Source: Azonexus sp. (lineage in GTDB: Bacteria; Pseudomonadota; Gammaproteobacteria; Burkholderiales; Rhodocyclaceae). From it: a DNA stretch of 64,000 nt. This document shows positions 49,665-58,824 of this stretch, piece after piece (the first letter of the stretch is position 1; each line of letters starts with the position of its first letter). Location: positions 39,408 through 103,407 of the forward strand of contig JAIRKE010000016.1 in NCBI GenBank assembly GCA_031260295.1. The letters are read 5' to 3'. The notes under the pieces are model-generated. The model was given only the letters and a program-made list of their open reading frames with translations. It ran no database searches and had not been told where the DNA came from. The translations under genes were made by a program, and so were the position numbers.

Positions 49665-50960
49665 ATGTCCTTTCAAACCGTTTATCAGCAAAAACGCCTG
49701 TCCGCCGCCGATGCGATCCGCGTCCTCCGCAATGGCGACACCATCATCGTGCCGTCCGGGGTCGGCGAGCCGCCCACCCTGTTGACCGCGCTCTCCGAGG
49801 CGCGCCGCGACTTCCGCGGCATCCAGGTGTCGCAGATCGTGCCGATCCGCAAGTTCGATTACATGGATCTGGAGACGGCAGAAAACGTCCGTCATACCGC
49901 CTATTTCTTCGGCGGCTGCACCCGTCCGGGCGGCCAGGCCGGCGTGTACGACTACTACCCCAACCATTTCTCCGAAATGCCGGAAATGCTCCGGCGCGAA
50001 ATGTTCCCGGCCGATGTCGTTTTCGCGCTGGTTTCGCCGATGGACCAGCATGGCTATTTCTCGACTTCCCTGGGGACCGATTACACGATGGCGGCGGTCA
50101 AACGGGCGCGCGCCGTGGTGCTTGAAGTCAATCCCAACGTGCCGTTTGCCTACGGCAATTGCCATATCCATATTTCGGAAGTCACCGCGCTGTGTGAAAG
50201 CGAGGCCCCGGTCACCGAGGTCGGCCTGCCCAAGATCGGGCCGGTTCAGGAAGCGATCGGCAAGTACGTCGCCGACATGATTCCCGATGGCGCCACGCTG
50301 CAAATCGGCTACGGCAGCATCCCCGATGCGGTGGTCATGCAGCTGACCCACAAACATGATCTCGGCATTCATACCGAAATGGTCGGCGACGGCATCATGA
50401 CCCTGGTCGAAGCCGGCGTCGTCACCAACCGCAAGAAGAACTACCAAACCGGCAAGATGCTGGCCACCTTCGCCCTCGGCTCGAAGAAGCTGTATCAGTT
50501 CATGGACCGCAACCCAGCGCTGGAAATGCACCCGGTCGATTTCACCAACGACCCTTTCCTGGCCGGCCAGAACGACAACCTACATGCCATCAACGCCACC
50601 ATGCAGATCGACTTTCTGGGCCAGTGCGGCTCTGAAAGCCTCGGCGTCGTGCCCTACTCGGGTACTGGCGGCCAGTCCGATTTCGTCCGCTCGGCCAACC
50701 GCTCCAAGGGCGGCAAGGCCTTCATCGTGCTGCCGGCCACCGCCAAGGACGATACCATTTCCCGCATCGTGCCGACGCTGACGCCGGGTACCCATGTCAG
50801 CACCAGCAAGAACGACGTCAACTACGTCGTCACCGAGTTCGGCGTTGCCCAGTTGCGCGGCAAGACCGCCAAGCAGCGCTGCGAAGCACTGATCGGCATC
50901 GCCCATCCAGACTTCCGTGGCGAATTGCGCGAGGCGGCCAGGAAGATGAAGCTGCTCTAA
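49665..50960 (+). CDS. Acetyl-CoA hydrolase/transferase family CoA-transferase
   Basis: 431 aa class I CoA-transferase related to 4-hydroxybutyrate CoA-transferase and Cat1/Cat2. The N-terminal domain has RNGDTIIVPSGVGEPPTLL; the C-terminal domain has QCGSESLGVVPYSGTGGQSD, where the Glu is the likely thioester-forming residue, then EFGVAQLRGKTAKQR and ALIGIAHPDFR. Ribosome site GAGGAGAACCCG precedes ATG 49665. Monocistronic, followed by a strong hairpin. The exact acyl donor is not predictable. Confidence 0.9.
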   Translation: MSFQTVYQQKRLSAADAIRVLRNGDTIIVPSGVGEPPTLLTALSEARRDFRGIQVSQIVPIRKFDYMDLETAENVRHTAYFFGGCTRPGGQAGVYDYYPNHFSEMPEMLRREMFPADVVFALVSPMDQHGYFSTSLGTDYTMAAVKRARAVVLEVNPNVPFAYGNCHIHISEVTALCESEAPVTEVGLPKIGPVQEAIGKYVADMIPDGATLQIGYGSIPDAVVMQLTHKHDLGIHTEMVGDGIMTLVEAGVVTNRKKNYQTGKMLATFALGSKKLYQFMDRNPALEMHPVDFTNDPFLAGQNDNLHAINATMQIDFLGQCGSESLGVVPYSGTGGQSDFVRSANRSKGGKAFIVLPATAKDDTISRIVPTLTPGTHVSTSKNDVNYVVTEFGVAQLRGKTAKQRCEALIGIAHPDFRGELREAARKMKLL

Positions 50961-50973
50961 GCATCAGGCGCAT

Positions 50974-51014
50974 CCCGCCGGCTTCCCTGGTCGACGGCCG
51001 GGGAAGCCGGCGGG
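50974..51014 (+). terminator. Large GC hairpin after the CoA-transferase gene
   Basis: Perfect 14-bp stem CCCGCCGGCTTCCC (50974-50987) / GGGAAGCCGGCGGG (51001-51014), 13-base loop, starting 14 bases past the stop codon. No T-tract follows, so it may be an RNA-stabilising element rather than an intrinsic terminator. Confidence 0.55.
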
Positions 51015-51146
51015 GCCACTGTCCCGCCTTACAGTCGGTGTGGGTTGCTGCTGTTGGCTGATATGGCGCTTACAACCCGTAGCAATTTCCTTCTGCTGCC
51101 AGGCCCCATGATCGATTAACGTGAAAGGGTTGCACTGGAGAATGCG

Positions 51147-51482
51147 ATGAAAGCAGCAAGAATCCTGGCGGCCGTGTGTTGTCTCGTGGTCATTGCCCCG
51201 TTCAGCGCCGACGAGGCTTTCGCCCACCGCAGCCGAACGAGCGTTCACGTTGGAGCCTACTACTGGGGAGGGCCGATGTGGGGGCCAATCTGGGGCCCCT
51301 GGGGTCCGTCGCCCTGGTGGCATTCCCCGGTGGTGGTGGTTCGTTCCGAGCCGCCGCTGGTGTACATCGAAAGAAATATGCCACGGAGCAATGCTTTCTG
51401 GTATTACTGTCGCGATCCAGCCGGTTATTATCCCTACGTCAAGGAATGCCGCGAAGGCTGGCTGGCAGTGTTACCCCAATAG
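51147..51482 (+). CDS. Small exported Trp/Gly/Pro-rich protein
   Basis: 111 aa. Signal peptide cleaved after about AFA (residue 26). The mature part has a WGGPMWGPIWGPWGPSPWW stretch, a hydrophobic VVVV strand, then a compact C-terminus (WYYCRDPAGYYPYVKECREG) with two Cys likely disulfide-bonded. The YYCxxPxGYYPYVxxC pattern recurs in small proteobacterial envelope proteins that often sit beside glycine-zipper lipoproteins, as here (12-base gap). Function unknown. Confidence 0.65.
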   Translation: MKAARILAAVCCLVVIAPFSADEAFAHRSRTSVHVGAYYWGGPMWGPIWGPWGPSPWWHSPVVVVRSEPPLVYIERNMPRSNAFWYYCRDPAGYYPYVKECREGWLAVLPQ

Positions 51483-51494
51483 GAGAGCTAGAGC

Positions 51495-52046
51495 ATGAGC
51501 ACGAATCAACCGCGCCTCGTTTTGTTTACGCTGCTGGCCGCGCTTGGCGGCTGTGCCGTGACGCCCACCGGGCCGAGCGTCATGGTGCTGCCGGGAGACC
51601 AGATGACCTTCGATCAATTTCGTGCCGATGACTTCATGTGTCGGCAGTACGCGCTTGAACAGACCGGCGGCACCACGGCCAGCCAGGCCGCCCAGCAATC
51701 GGCAGTGACCAGCGCCGCCGTCGGCGCCGCGGTCGGCGCGCTGGCCGGCGCGGCGATCGGTGGCAACAGTCGGGGTACGGCGGTTGGCGCCGGTAGCGGC
51801 ATACTGCTCGGCAGCGCGATGGGTACTGACAGCGCCAACCGTTCCAGCATTGGAACCCAGCGCCAGTACGACAACGCCTATATCCAGTGCATGTACAGCA
51901 GGGGACACCGGGTGCCAGTGCCGGCCGGTCTGTCCAATAATATGTCCATTCAGCGGCCAGTCAGCGCTCAGCGCCCGGTCAGCGCCGCCGAAGCCGGCAT
52001 TCCGCCGCCGCCGCCGGGCAACCCGCCGGCCCCGCCGCCGCGCTGA
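51495..52046 (+). CDS. Glycine-zipper (YMGG-like) lipoprotein
   Basis: 183 aa. Lipoprotein signal with LGGC (Cys at about residue 20). Central glycine-zipper helices AAVGAAVGALAGAAIGG and GAGSGILLGSAMG, then a Cys-containing YIQCMYSRGHRVP segment and a Pro-rich tail (GIPPPPPGNPPAPPPR). Likely inserted in or attached to the outer membrane. AGGAG precedes ATG 51495; cotranscribed with the preceding small gene. Confidence 0.8.
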   Translation: MSTNQPRLVLFTLLAALGGCAVTPTGPSVMVLPGDQMTFDQFRADDFMCRQYALEQTGGTTASQAAQQSAVTSAAVGAAVGALAGAAIGGNSRGTAVGAGSGILLGSAMGTDSANRSSIGTQRQYDNAYIQCMYSRGHRVPVPAGLSNNMSIQRPVSAQRPVSAAEAGIPPPPPGNPPAPPPR

Positions 52047-52062
52047 CCACGGTATACAAAAC

Positions 52063-52091
52063 AAAAAAGGGCGCTCCACGGAGCGCCCTTT
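52063..52091. terminator. Bidirectional terminator
   Basis: Stem GGGCGCTC (52069-52076) / GAGCGCCC (52081-52088), loop CACG, flanked by a run of six A on the left and TTT on the right. Serves the glycine-zipper gene on the plus strand and the PEP-CTERM gene on the minus strand. Confidence 0.8.
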
Positions 52092-52114
52092 GTGTTTGTG
52101 GGCTATCGTCCTGC

Positions 52115-52708
52115 TCAGGCGGCCTTGCGGCGGCGCAGCGAGGCCAAACCGACCAAGCCAAGAGCGGCTAGCGCCAAGGAACCCGGTTCGGGAACAGTGC
52201 CGGGGTCGTTCGGGTTGGTAGCGGAGTCGACGCCATCTAGCCAAACACTCCAGTAGGAACCCATTCCGAAATGGTTGGCTGGCTGATTCCAGTTGCTGAG
52301 GAGAATCGGCGCTTGGTTGTCAAAAATGAAACCGTCGCTCAACGCGGTGGTATTGGCCCAGTTGTTGTAAGTGGCGATGGTGAACGCGTACTCGCCGGCC
52401 GCCAAAGAGGCGAGCGCGAAACCGGAATCATAATGGGTTTGGGTACCGGGATTGATGTTGGAGTCATCATCGTTCTGAGCAATCAGTGTGCCGGTCGTCA
52501 GGTTCCACAGCGCAGTGATCGGGTCGAAATTCTGGCCGTTCAGGAAAGAATCCGTCCATACGCGGACATTGGTTGCATCTTGATCCAGCGTGAAATTGAT
52601 CTGGATGACATCGTTGTGGTAGGTGATGTCGCCGGTGAAGTTGAACAACGCGGCATGAGCCTGGCTGCTCAAGGCAGCAAGAGCGGCGATGACCAAGGTT
52701 TTTTTCAT
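52115..52708 (-). CDS. PEP-CTERM sorting-domain protein (DVUA0089-like)
   Basis: 197 aa from ATG 52708. Signal peptide KKTLVIAALAALSSQAHAA, a beta-rich middle (FTGDITYHNDVIQINFTLDQ; NLTTGTLIAQNDDDSNINPG; GFALASLAAGEYAFTIATYN), then the sorting tail VPEPGSLALAALGLVGLA ending LRRRKAA. PEP-CTERM proteins are processed by exosortase (XrtA/EpsH) and associate with exopolysaccharide. No exosortase gene is in the window. It has its own sigma-54-type promoter. The frame open 24 codons upstream is not used, because the promoter lies there. Confidence 0.93.
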   Translation of the reverse strand: MKKTLVIAALAALSSQAHAALFNFTGDITYHNDVIQINFTLDQDATNVRVWTDSFLNGQNFDPITALWNLTTGTLIAQNDDDSNINPGTQTHYDSGFALASLAAGEYAFTIATYNNWANTTALSDGFIFDNQAPILLSNWNQPANHFGMGSYWSVWLDGVDSATNPNDPGTVPEPGSLALAALGLVGLASLRRRKAA

Positions 52709-52739
52709 GGTGTTCCCTTTCTGGTTAAAGTCATGACAA

Positions 52740-52755
52740 AGCAAATTGTGTGCCT
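52740..52755 (-). promoter_or_regulatory. Sigma-54 (-24/-12) promoter of the PEP-CTERM gene
   Basis: Minus strand reads AGGCAC (52755-52750), five bases ACAAT, then TTGCT (52744-52740). The GG and GC doublets are exactly 12 bases apart, as in the consensus TGGCAC-N5-TTGC. Predicted start near 52730, giving a 5' leader of about 22 bases with GAAAGGGAACACC before the ATG. Confidence 0.8.
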
Positions 52756-52870
52756 GTGCTGGTTTTCCATTTATTTTCATGTGGTTGTGATTTTCTTGTC
52801 TGTCAGTTTGTTGGTTTCTGTAAAGAAATTCGACACATTTTCCGGGTGGTGGGTATTTTGCACCCTGCTG

Positions 52871-53836
52871 CTATATACCGGCGGCGTGTGCTTGTTGATC
52901 AGCCCAATAGCTGGAGCGAACCATCGGTGCGCAGGCGGCGGCGCTGAAGCCCATTTTCATGGCTTCCACCTCGTACATTCTGAACACGTCGGGATGGACG
53001 TAGCGGGTGACGGGCAGGTGGTGTCCCGAGGGAGCGAGGTATTGGCCGATGGTCAGCATTTCGACATCGTGGGCGCGCAGGTCGCGCATGACGTTGAGGA
53101 TTTCCTCATCGCTTTCGCCAAGGCCGACCATCAGGCCGGATTTGGTGGAGATCTGGGGGTAGCGTGCCTTGAACTGCTTGAGGAATTCCAGCGAGTGTTG
53201 GTAATCGGCGCCCGGGCGGGCCTGCTTGTACAGGCGCGGCACGGTTTCGAGATTGTGGTTGAGCACGTCGGGCAGGGCGCCGCCGAGGACTTCTAGGGCG
53301 ACATCAAGGCGGCCACGGAAGTCGGGCACCAGGGTTTCGATGGTGGTGGCGGGCGACAGTTCACGGACCTGGCGGATGACGTCGACGAAATGCTGGGCGC
53401 CGCCGTCGCGCAGATCGTCGCGGTCGACGCTGGTGATGACCACGTAGCGCAGCTTCAGCGCGGCGACCGAGTCGGCCAGTTCGCGCGGTTCGTCGGGGTT
53501 GGGCGGTAGCGGCTGGCCGTGGCCGACGTCGCAGAACGGGCAGCGGCGGGTGCAGATGTCGCCGAGGATCATGAAGGTCGCCGTGCCGCGACCGAAGCAT
53601 TCGCCGATATTGGGGCAGGTCGCTTCTTCGCAGACGGTGTGCAGCTTTTTCTCGCGCAGCATGGCCTTGATTTCGCCGAAGCGGCCGGCGCTGTTGCCGG
53701 CCTTGACGCGGATCCACTCTGGCTTCTTCAGCGCTTCGCCGACCGGGACGATCTTGATGGGAATGCGCGCCGTCTTCAGTTCGCCCTTCTGTTTGACGCC
53801 CTTTTGCTTTGCGCTGCCGATATTGTTGTCAGCCAT
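52871..53836 (-). CDS. lipA: Lipoyl synthase
   Basis: Radical SAM enzyme that inserts two sulfurs into octanoyl groups on lipoyl domains. 321 aa. Auxiliary cluster motif [13 protein letters not shown], radical SAM motif [10 protein letters not shown], and the C-terminal RSSYWADQ Ser ligand are present. Last gene of the dacA-dat-ybeD-lipB-lipA unit; its start overlaps lipB by 8 bases. Confidence 0.98.
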   Translation of the reverse strand: MADNNIGSAKQKGVKQKGELKTARIPIKIVPVGEALKKPEWIRVKAGNSAGRFGEIKAMLREKKLHTVCEEATCPNIGECFGRGTATFMILGDICTRRCPFCDVGHGQPLPPNPDEPRELADSVAALKLRYVVITSVDRDDLRDGGAQHFVDVIRQVRELSPATTIETLVPDFRGRLDVALEVLGGALPDVLNHNLETVPRLYKQARPGADYQHSLEFLKQFKARYPQISTKSGLMVGLGESDEEILNVMRDLRAHDVEMLTIGQYLAPSGHHLPVTRYVHPDVFRMYEVEAMKMGFSAAACAPMVRSSYWADQQAHAAGI

Positions 53837-54449
53837 GAGAGAAATCCAGTTGCCGTAGCAGATGTTGCGCGAGACGCTCGCCGGCCTTGTCGGTCGTGAG
53901 CGGAATAGCCAAGTCCCGGGTCTGGATGACCGGCAGGCCGGGATAGCCGCAGGGGTTGATGGCGGCGAACGGTGTCAGATCCATGTCCACGTTGAGCGCG
54001 ACGCCATGATAGGAGCAGCCATTGCGGATGCGCAGGCCGAGCGCGGCGATCTTGGCTGCGCCGACGTAAACGCCGGGCGCGCCAGTGCGCCGTTCGGCGC
54101 CGACGCCGTATTCGGCCAGCAGCTCAATGACCGCCTGTTCGATGGCGCTGACCAATTCACGTATCTTCAGTTTGCGCCGCGCCAAGTCGAGCAGCAGGTA
54201 GATCACCACCTGGCCGGGGCCGTGGTAAGTGACCTGGCCGCCGCGGTCGATCTTGACCAGTGGGATGCTGATGTCGTGCAGGATGTGTTCCGGCTTGCCA
54301 GCTTGGCCGAGCGTATAGACCGGCGGATGTTCGACGATCCACAATTCGTCCGCCGTCTCAATCGTGCGCTGGGCGGTGAATGCCTGCATCGCCGCCAGGG
54401 TCGGCAGGTAATCGACCCGACCCAAACGTTTGACCTGTGGCGGATTCAC
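53829..54449 (-). CDS. lipB: Octanoyltransferase
   Basis: Transfers octanoate from acyl-ACP to lipoyl domains. 206 aa. Substrate-binding [20 protein letters not shown], the catalytic Lys in [20 protein letters not shown] and Cys in INPCGYPGL are all visible. Start is GTG 54449. Precedes lipA on the minus strand. Confidence 0.97.
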   Translation of the reverse strand: MNPPQVKRLGRVDYLPTLAAMQAFTAQRTIETADELWIVEHPPVYTLGQAGKPEHILHDISIPLVKIDRGGQVTYHGPGQVVIYLLLDLARRKLKIRELVSAIEQAVIELLAEYGVGAERRTGAPGVYVGAAKIAALGLRIRNGCSYHGVALNVDMDLTPFAAINPCGYPGLPVIQTRDLAIPLTTDKAGERLAQHLLRQLDFSHG

Positions 54450-54450
54450 G

Positions 54451-54717
54451 TCAGAGCACGACCTTGACCAGCGGATGCGCGGTCAGTTCCAGGTACAAGG
54501 CATCGAGTTGCGGTTTCGAGGTGGCGCGCACGGTGCAGGTCAGGCTCAGGTAGTTACCGCCGGAGCTGGCGCGCATTTCCATCGTCGCGCCATCGAAATC
54601 GGGGGCGTGGCGGGTGACGATGGCGAGTACGCTTTGGGCCAGTTCGTCGTGCGCCTTGCCCATGATCTTCAGGGGAAAGGCGCAGGGGAATTCGAGCAGG
54701 GTGTCTTGGCCGGCCAT
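54451..54717 (-). CDS. ybeD: YbeD/DUF493 protein
   Basis: 88 aa ACT-like fold protein of DUF493: [55 protein letters not shown]. Conserved next to lipB in many proteobacteria; function unproven. One base separates it from lipB and from the upstream aminotransferase. Confidence 0.93.
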   Translation of the reverse strand: MAGQDTLLEFPCAFPLKIMGKAHDELAQSVLAIVTRHAPDFDGATMEMRASSGGNYLSLTCTVRATSKPQLDALYLELTAHPLVKVVL

Positions 54718-54718
54718 A

Positions 54719-55594
54719 TCAACTTTTGCGCATCACGGTGTGCTTGAAATCCTGGTACCACTGCCACATTTGCTCGCCGAGCGGGCCGGGCTGTCCGCTG
54801 CCGACGGCTTGCCCGTCGAGGGTGGTGATGGCCAGCACTTCCCTGGTCGAAGAAGTCATCCAGATCTCGTCGGCGGTGCTCAGTTCCGTCTCGGCGATTT
54901 CGCGCACGACAACCGCCTGATTGTGCGCCGCCGCCAGTTCCAGAATCACATCGTAGGTGATGCCGGGCAGGATCAGTTGGGTCTTGGGCGGGGCCAGCAG
55001 CAGGCCATTCTTGACCACGAAAATGTTCGAGGCGGTGCCCTCCTTGAGCCAGCCGTCGCGGATCAGCAGCGCCTCGGCACAGCCCTGGTCGACCGCCTGC
55101 TGGCGAGCCAGCACATTGGCCAGCAGCGAGATCACTTTGAGATCGCAGCGCGACCAGCGCAGGTCGGGCACGGTGATGGCCGCGACGCCCGTGGCCCGTA
55201 GCTCGGCCGGTGCCGTGACCAGCGGCGAAGCGAAGGCGAATACCGTCGGTGGCACGGAAGCCGGCGGGAACGGATGGTCGCGCTTGTCATCGACGCCGCG
55301 CGTGACTTGCAGGTAGATCGACTGATCCTCCCACGGGGCAGCGGTGATCAGGCGGAAGACGATGTCCCGCCAGCCGTCGCGTGGTAGCGGGTCGGCCAGG
55401 CGGACGCCGGCCAGGGTCGCCGCCAGACGTTGCAGATGCTCGTCGAGGCGGAAGGGCCGCCGGGAATAGACGGGAATGACCTCATAGACACCGTCGCCGA
55501 ACAGAAAGCCGCGGTCGAGCGGCGAGACACCGGCCTCGGCCAGCGGCAGGTAGCGGCCGTTCAGGTAAACAGGATCGGCGACAAAGGGCGTCAC
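54719..55594 (-). CDS. dat: D-amino acid aminotransferase (class IV PLP)
   Basis: 291 aa from GTG 55594. Fold-type IV PLP enzyme: VSPLDRGFLFGDGVYEVIPV at the N-terminus, PLP Lys in CDLKVISLLANVLARQQA, EGTASNIFVVKNG and a C-terminal TSSTREVLAITTLDG. The order and length fit D-alanine/D-glutamate transaminases that supply D-amino acids to peptidoglycan, consistent with dacA just upstream (5-base gap). A longer upstream frame overlaps dacA and is rejected. Confidence 0.9.
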   Translation of the reverse strand: MTPFVADPVYLNGRYLPLAEAGVSPLDRGFLFGDGVYEVIPVYSRRPFRLDEHLQRLAATLAGVRLADPLPRDGWRDIVFRLITAAPWEDQSIYLQVTRGVDDKRDHPFPPASVPPTVFAFASPLVTAPAELRATGVAAITVPDLRWSRCDLKVISLLANVLARQQAVDQGCAEALLIRDGWLKEGTASNIFVVKNGLLLAPPKTQLILPGITYDVILELAAAHNQAVVVREIAETELSTADEIWMTSSTREVLAITTLDGQAVGSGQPGPLGEQMWQWYQDFKHTVMRKS

Positions 55595-55599
55595 GGCGC

Positions 55600-56739
55600 T
55601 CAGTTGAACCAGAGTTTGACCGTGTCCACCGCCCGGCCGACGACGCCGGCCAATGGCACGCTTTCCAGCGCGTATACCGGATAGTCGCCATAGGCTTCGC
55701 CGTCGAGGCTGAGCTTCAGCGTGCCGATCTGCTGGCCGGCCTGGACCGGAGCCATCAGGGGTTGCGGTGCGACGAGCTCGGCCTTGATCTTGTCGGCCAT
55801 GCCCTTCGGCACGGTGATGATGAAGTCGCTCGCGAAGCCGGCCTTGACCTGATTTTGCGCGCCCTTCCAGACGCGCGGCGAGAACGCCGCCTGGTCCTTG
55901 GCGTACAGCGGCACGGTTTCCCAGGCCGCGAAGCCCCAATTCAGCAGCTTCTGCGATTCGTTGATGCGGGTCGCGTCGGAGGCCGTGCCGAGCACTACCG
56001 ACAACAGGCGGCGCGGGCCGCGCAGCGCCGATGCGATCAGGCAGTAGCCGGCGGCCTCGGTGTGGCCGGTTTTCACGCCGTCGACGCTCGGGTCGAGCCA
56101 GAGCAGGCGGTTGCGATTCGGCTGCTTGATGTTGCTATAACTGAATTCCTTCATCGAGTAGTAGCGGCTGTACTCCTCGGGAAAGTCGCGGATCAGCGCC
56201 GAGGCCAGCAGCGACAGGTCGCGGGCGGTACTGAAGTGCTGTGGATCGGATAGTCCGCTGGCGTTGCGGAAGCTGGAATTGTTCATGCCCAGCCGCTGTG
56301 CCTCGCGGTTCATCATTTGCGCGAAATTTTCCTCGCTACCAGCGATGCCCTCGGCGAGCACGACGCAGGCATCGTTGCCGGACTGGACGATCATGCCCTT
56401 GAGCAGGTCGTCGACCCGTACCTGGTGGCCGACGCGGACCCACATCTTGGAGCCGCCCGTGCGCCAGGCCTTTTCCGATACCGGCAGGGTCTGGTCGAGG
56501 CTCAGCGTCTTCTGGCGCAGCGCCGAGAAGGTCAGGTAGGCAGTCATCAGTTTGGTCAGCGAGGCCGGGTCGAGCTTTTCGTCGGGCTTTTCGGCGCTGA
56601 GAATCTGGCCGGAGCCGATTTCCATCAGCAGCCAGGATTTGGCGGCCAGACTCGGTGCCACCGGCTGCACCTGGGCAATGGCCAGGGGGGCGCACAGCAG
56701 CGCGGCCAGAACGAGGAATGCTTGGCGAAACAGGGACAT
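55600..56739 (-). CDS. dacA: D-alanyl-D-alanine carboxypeptidase (PBP5/6 type)
   Basis: Trims the terminal D-Ala from stem peptides in the periplasm. 379 aa: signal peptide (FLVLAALLCAPLAIAQVQP), SxxK in DPASLTKLMTAYLTF, SxN in IVQSGNDACVVLAEG, KTG in DGVKTGHTEAAGYC, then the PBP5 C-terminal beta domain and a short amphipathic anchor (AVDTVKLWFN). First gene of the downstream lipoate/D-amino acid unit. Confidence 0.97.
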   Translation of the reverse strand: MSLFRQAFLVLAALLCAPLAIAQVQPVAPSLAAKSWLLMEIGSGQILSAEKPDEKLDPASLTKLMTAYLTFSALRQKTLSLDQTLPVSEKAWRTGGSKMWVRVGHQVRVDDLLKGMIVQSGNDACVVLAEGIAGSEENFAQMMNREAQRLGMNNSSFRNASGLSDPQHFSTARDLSLLASALIRDFPEEYSRYYSMKEFSYSNIKQPNRNRLLWLDPSVDGVKTGHTEAAGYCLIASALRGPRRLLSVVLGTASDATRINESQKLLNWGFAAWETVPLYAKDQAAFSPRVWKGAQNQVKAGFASDFIITVPKGMADKIKAELVAPQPLMAPVQAGQQIGTLKLSLDGEAYGDYPVYALESVPLAGVVGRAVDTVKLWFN

Positions 56740-56772
56740 GTGTTTTTCTTCTGCAGGCGTTGGGGGCAGAAA

Positions 56773-57687
56773 TTATACCCCCCAGACGGCGGGCGTTTCG
56801 CCGGCGTTGCCGCCGGCGCATAACAGTTCGACCGCAGGATGGCGAATCCGCCGCTCGTTGGAGAGGGCGTAAATCTGTTCACTGACGCCGTCCATGGCGC
56901 CGATCGGTACGGCGTCGAGCTGGCTGGCGATCTGTTCGGCCAGTGCCAGCGGCGCCGGGAAAAGACCCAGCCCGCCGCGGCCAAAGGTGGTCATCAACGC
57001 GCTGTCCTCGAATTCGCCGACGATATTCGGGCGGATGCCCAGCCGTTCCAGCCAGCGCTCGATATGGTTGCGTAACGCGTGGTGGCGGGTCGGCAGCAAC
57101 AGCGGGGCGCCGCCGAGACCGTGGGGAAAGTCGGCACGGTGACGGTCGGCGAGTTCGGCGCAGGCGAACAGGCCGGTGGCGAATTCACCGAGCGGAGTGC
57201 TGAAGACTTTCAGGTTGCCGCCAACCGGCGCCGGCCGGTCGGTCAGCACGACGTCGAGGCGATGCAGGGCGAGTTCGGCGAGCAGATTCTCGAACTCGCC
57301 TTCGTTGCAGATCAGCCGGACGTCGTCGCTCATTGCCGTGACCTTGCTTAGCAGGCCGTAGGCCAGCAACTTGGGAATGCCATCAGAGATGCCGGCGCGC
57401 AGGCGCAGGGTGTTGTCGTTGCCGCTGTTGTGCACGGCGTCTACCAGTGCGTCGCCCAGTTCGAAGATGCGGTCGGCGTAGCCGAGCGCGGCACGGCCGG
57501 CCTCGCTCAGCACCAGGCCACGTCCCTGGCTGTTGAACAGCGCCTTGCCGAGCTGGCGTTCGAGCAGCGACAGTTGGCCGCTGATGGTCTGCACGGCGAC
57601 GCCGAGGCGCTCGGCGGCGCGGGTGATGCTGCCTTCGTGGGCGACCACCCAAAAGTAATGCAGGTGCTTGAAATTGAGCGGGGTCAT
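56773..57687 (-). CDS. nhaR: LysR-family regulator, NhaR-like
   Basis: 304 aa. N-terminal LysR helix-turn-helix (LNFKHLHYFWVVAHEGSITR, AERLGVAVQTISGQLSLLER) then a periplasmic-binding-like effector domain (LRLRAGISDGIPKLLAYGLL, LDVVLTDRPAPVGGNLKVF). The YFW start and short helix linker fit NhaR, which senses Na+/alkali in E. coli; no antiporter adjoins, so the regulon is unknown. Divergent from htpX. Confidence 0.85.
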   Translation of the reverse strand: MTPLNFKHLHYFWVVAHEGSITRAAERLGVAVQTISGQLSLLERQLGKALFNSQGRGLVLSEAGRAALGYADRIFELGDALVDAVHNSGNDNTLRLRAGISDGIPKLLAYGLLSKVTAMSDDVRLICNEGEFENLLAELALHRLDVVLTDRPAPVGGNLKVFSTPLGEFATGLFACAELADRHRADFPHGLGGAPLLLPTRHHALRNHIERWLERLGIRPNIVGEFEDSALMTTFGRGGLGLFPAPLALAEQIASQLDAVPIGAMDGVSEQIYALSNERRIRHPAVELLCAGGNAGETPAVWGV

Positions 57688-57792
57688 CTCGATATTAGAA
57701 AAAAACGAAGCATGCCTAAATTTTGCTACGATTTTTTATGGGCCGGCAGCGCATTATGATCTGGCCCCTATCATTTTCGACAGGAGTCCGCC

Positions 57793-58671
57793 ATGAAGCG
57801 CGTTATGCTTTTCTTCGCCACCAACCTTGCCGTCCTGCTGGTGCTCGGCGTCATTGCCAACCTGCTTGGCGTCGATCGTTATCTCACCGCCAACGGCATG
57901 AATTTCGGCATGCTGCTGGCCTTTGCCGCCGTGATCGGTTTCGGCGGCGCCTTCATCTCGCTGCTGATGTCGAAGAGCATGGCCAAGATGAGCACCGGCG
58001 CCCGGGTCATCGCCCAGCCATCGTCGTCGACCGAAGTCTGGCTGGTCGATACCGTGGCCCGGCTGGCGCAGCGGGCCGGCCTGCCGATGCCGGAAGTGGC
58101 GATCTACAACGGCGAGCCCAATGCCTTCGCCACCGGCGCGACCAGAAATAGTTCGCTGGTCGCCGTGTCCACCGGCCTCTTGCAAAGCATGACCCGCGAG
58201 GAGGCGGAAGCCGTGCTGGCCCACGAAGTCGCTCACATCGCCAATGGCGATATGGTGACCCTGACGCTGATTCAGGGCGTGGTTAACACCTTCGTCATCT
58301 TCCTGTCGCGCGTCGTCGGCTACCTCGTCGATTCCTTCCTGCGCCGCAATGATTCCACGAGCAGCGGGCCGGGCATCGGCTACATGGTGACCAGCATGGT
58401 CTGCCAAGTCGTTTTCGGCATCCTGGCCAGCATCATCGTCAATTGGTTCTCCCGTCAGCGCGAATTCCGCGCCGATGCCGGCGCCGCCGGCCTGCTGGGG
58501 ACGCCGGTACCGATGCAGAATGCCCTGCGCCGCCTCGGCAACCTGCATACCGAACCCCTGCCGCAGAGCATGGCCGCCTCCGGCATCGCCGGCGGCGGGG
58601 GCGGCTTCAAGGCGCTGTTCGCGACCCACCCGCCGCTGGAGCAACGCATCGCCGCGCTGAACCCGCGCTGA
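57793..58671 (+). CDS. htpX: Membrane-bound zinc protease HtpX
   Basis: 292 aa M48 peptidase of the inner membrane that removes misfolded membrane proteins. Two N-terminal helices ([40 protein letters not shown]), [10 protein letters not shown] zinc motif, two further helices, then [16 protein letters not shown] with the third ligand and the C-terminal [14 protein letters not shown]. Ribosome site CAGGAGTCC precedes the ATG. Normal length. Confidence 0.97.
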   Translation: MKRVMLFFATNLAVLLVLGVIANLLGVDRYLTANGMNFGMLLAFAAVIGFGGAFISLLMSKSMAKMSTGARVIAQPSSSTEVWLVDTVARLAQRAGLPMPEVAIYNGEPNAFATGATRNSSLVAVSTGLLQSMTREEAEAVLAHEVAHIANGDMVTLTLIQGVVNTFVIFLSRVVGYLVDSFLRRNDSTSSGPGIGYMVTSMVCQVVFGILASIIVNWFSRQREFRADAGAAGLLGTPVPMQNALRRLGNLHTEPLPQSMAASGIAGGGGGFKALFATHPPLEQRIAALNPR

Positions 58672-58824
58672 TCCCTGTGGTTTGGCTGAAAAGGCGGTCT
58701 ATCCACACGGGCGGATCGTCAGAGTGCTTTGCCGAGTGTGGAATATTTCACGGTCATTCGTTGTTGTTTTCCGTAAAATACCGGAATCATTATCGGCCAG
58801 TAGCTCTGCTTGTCGCGAATCGGT

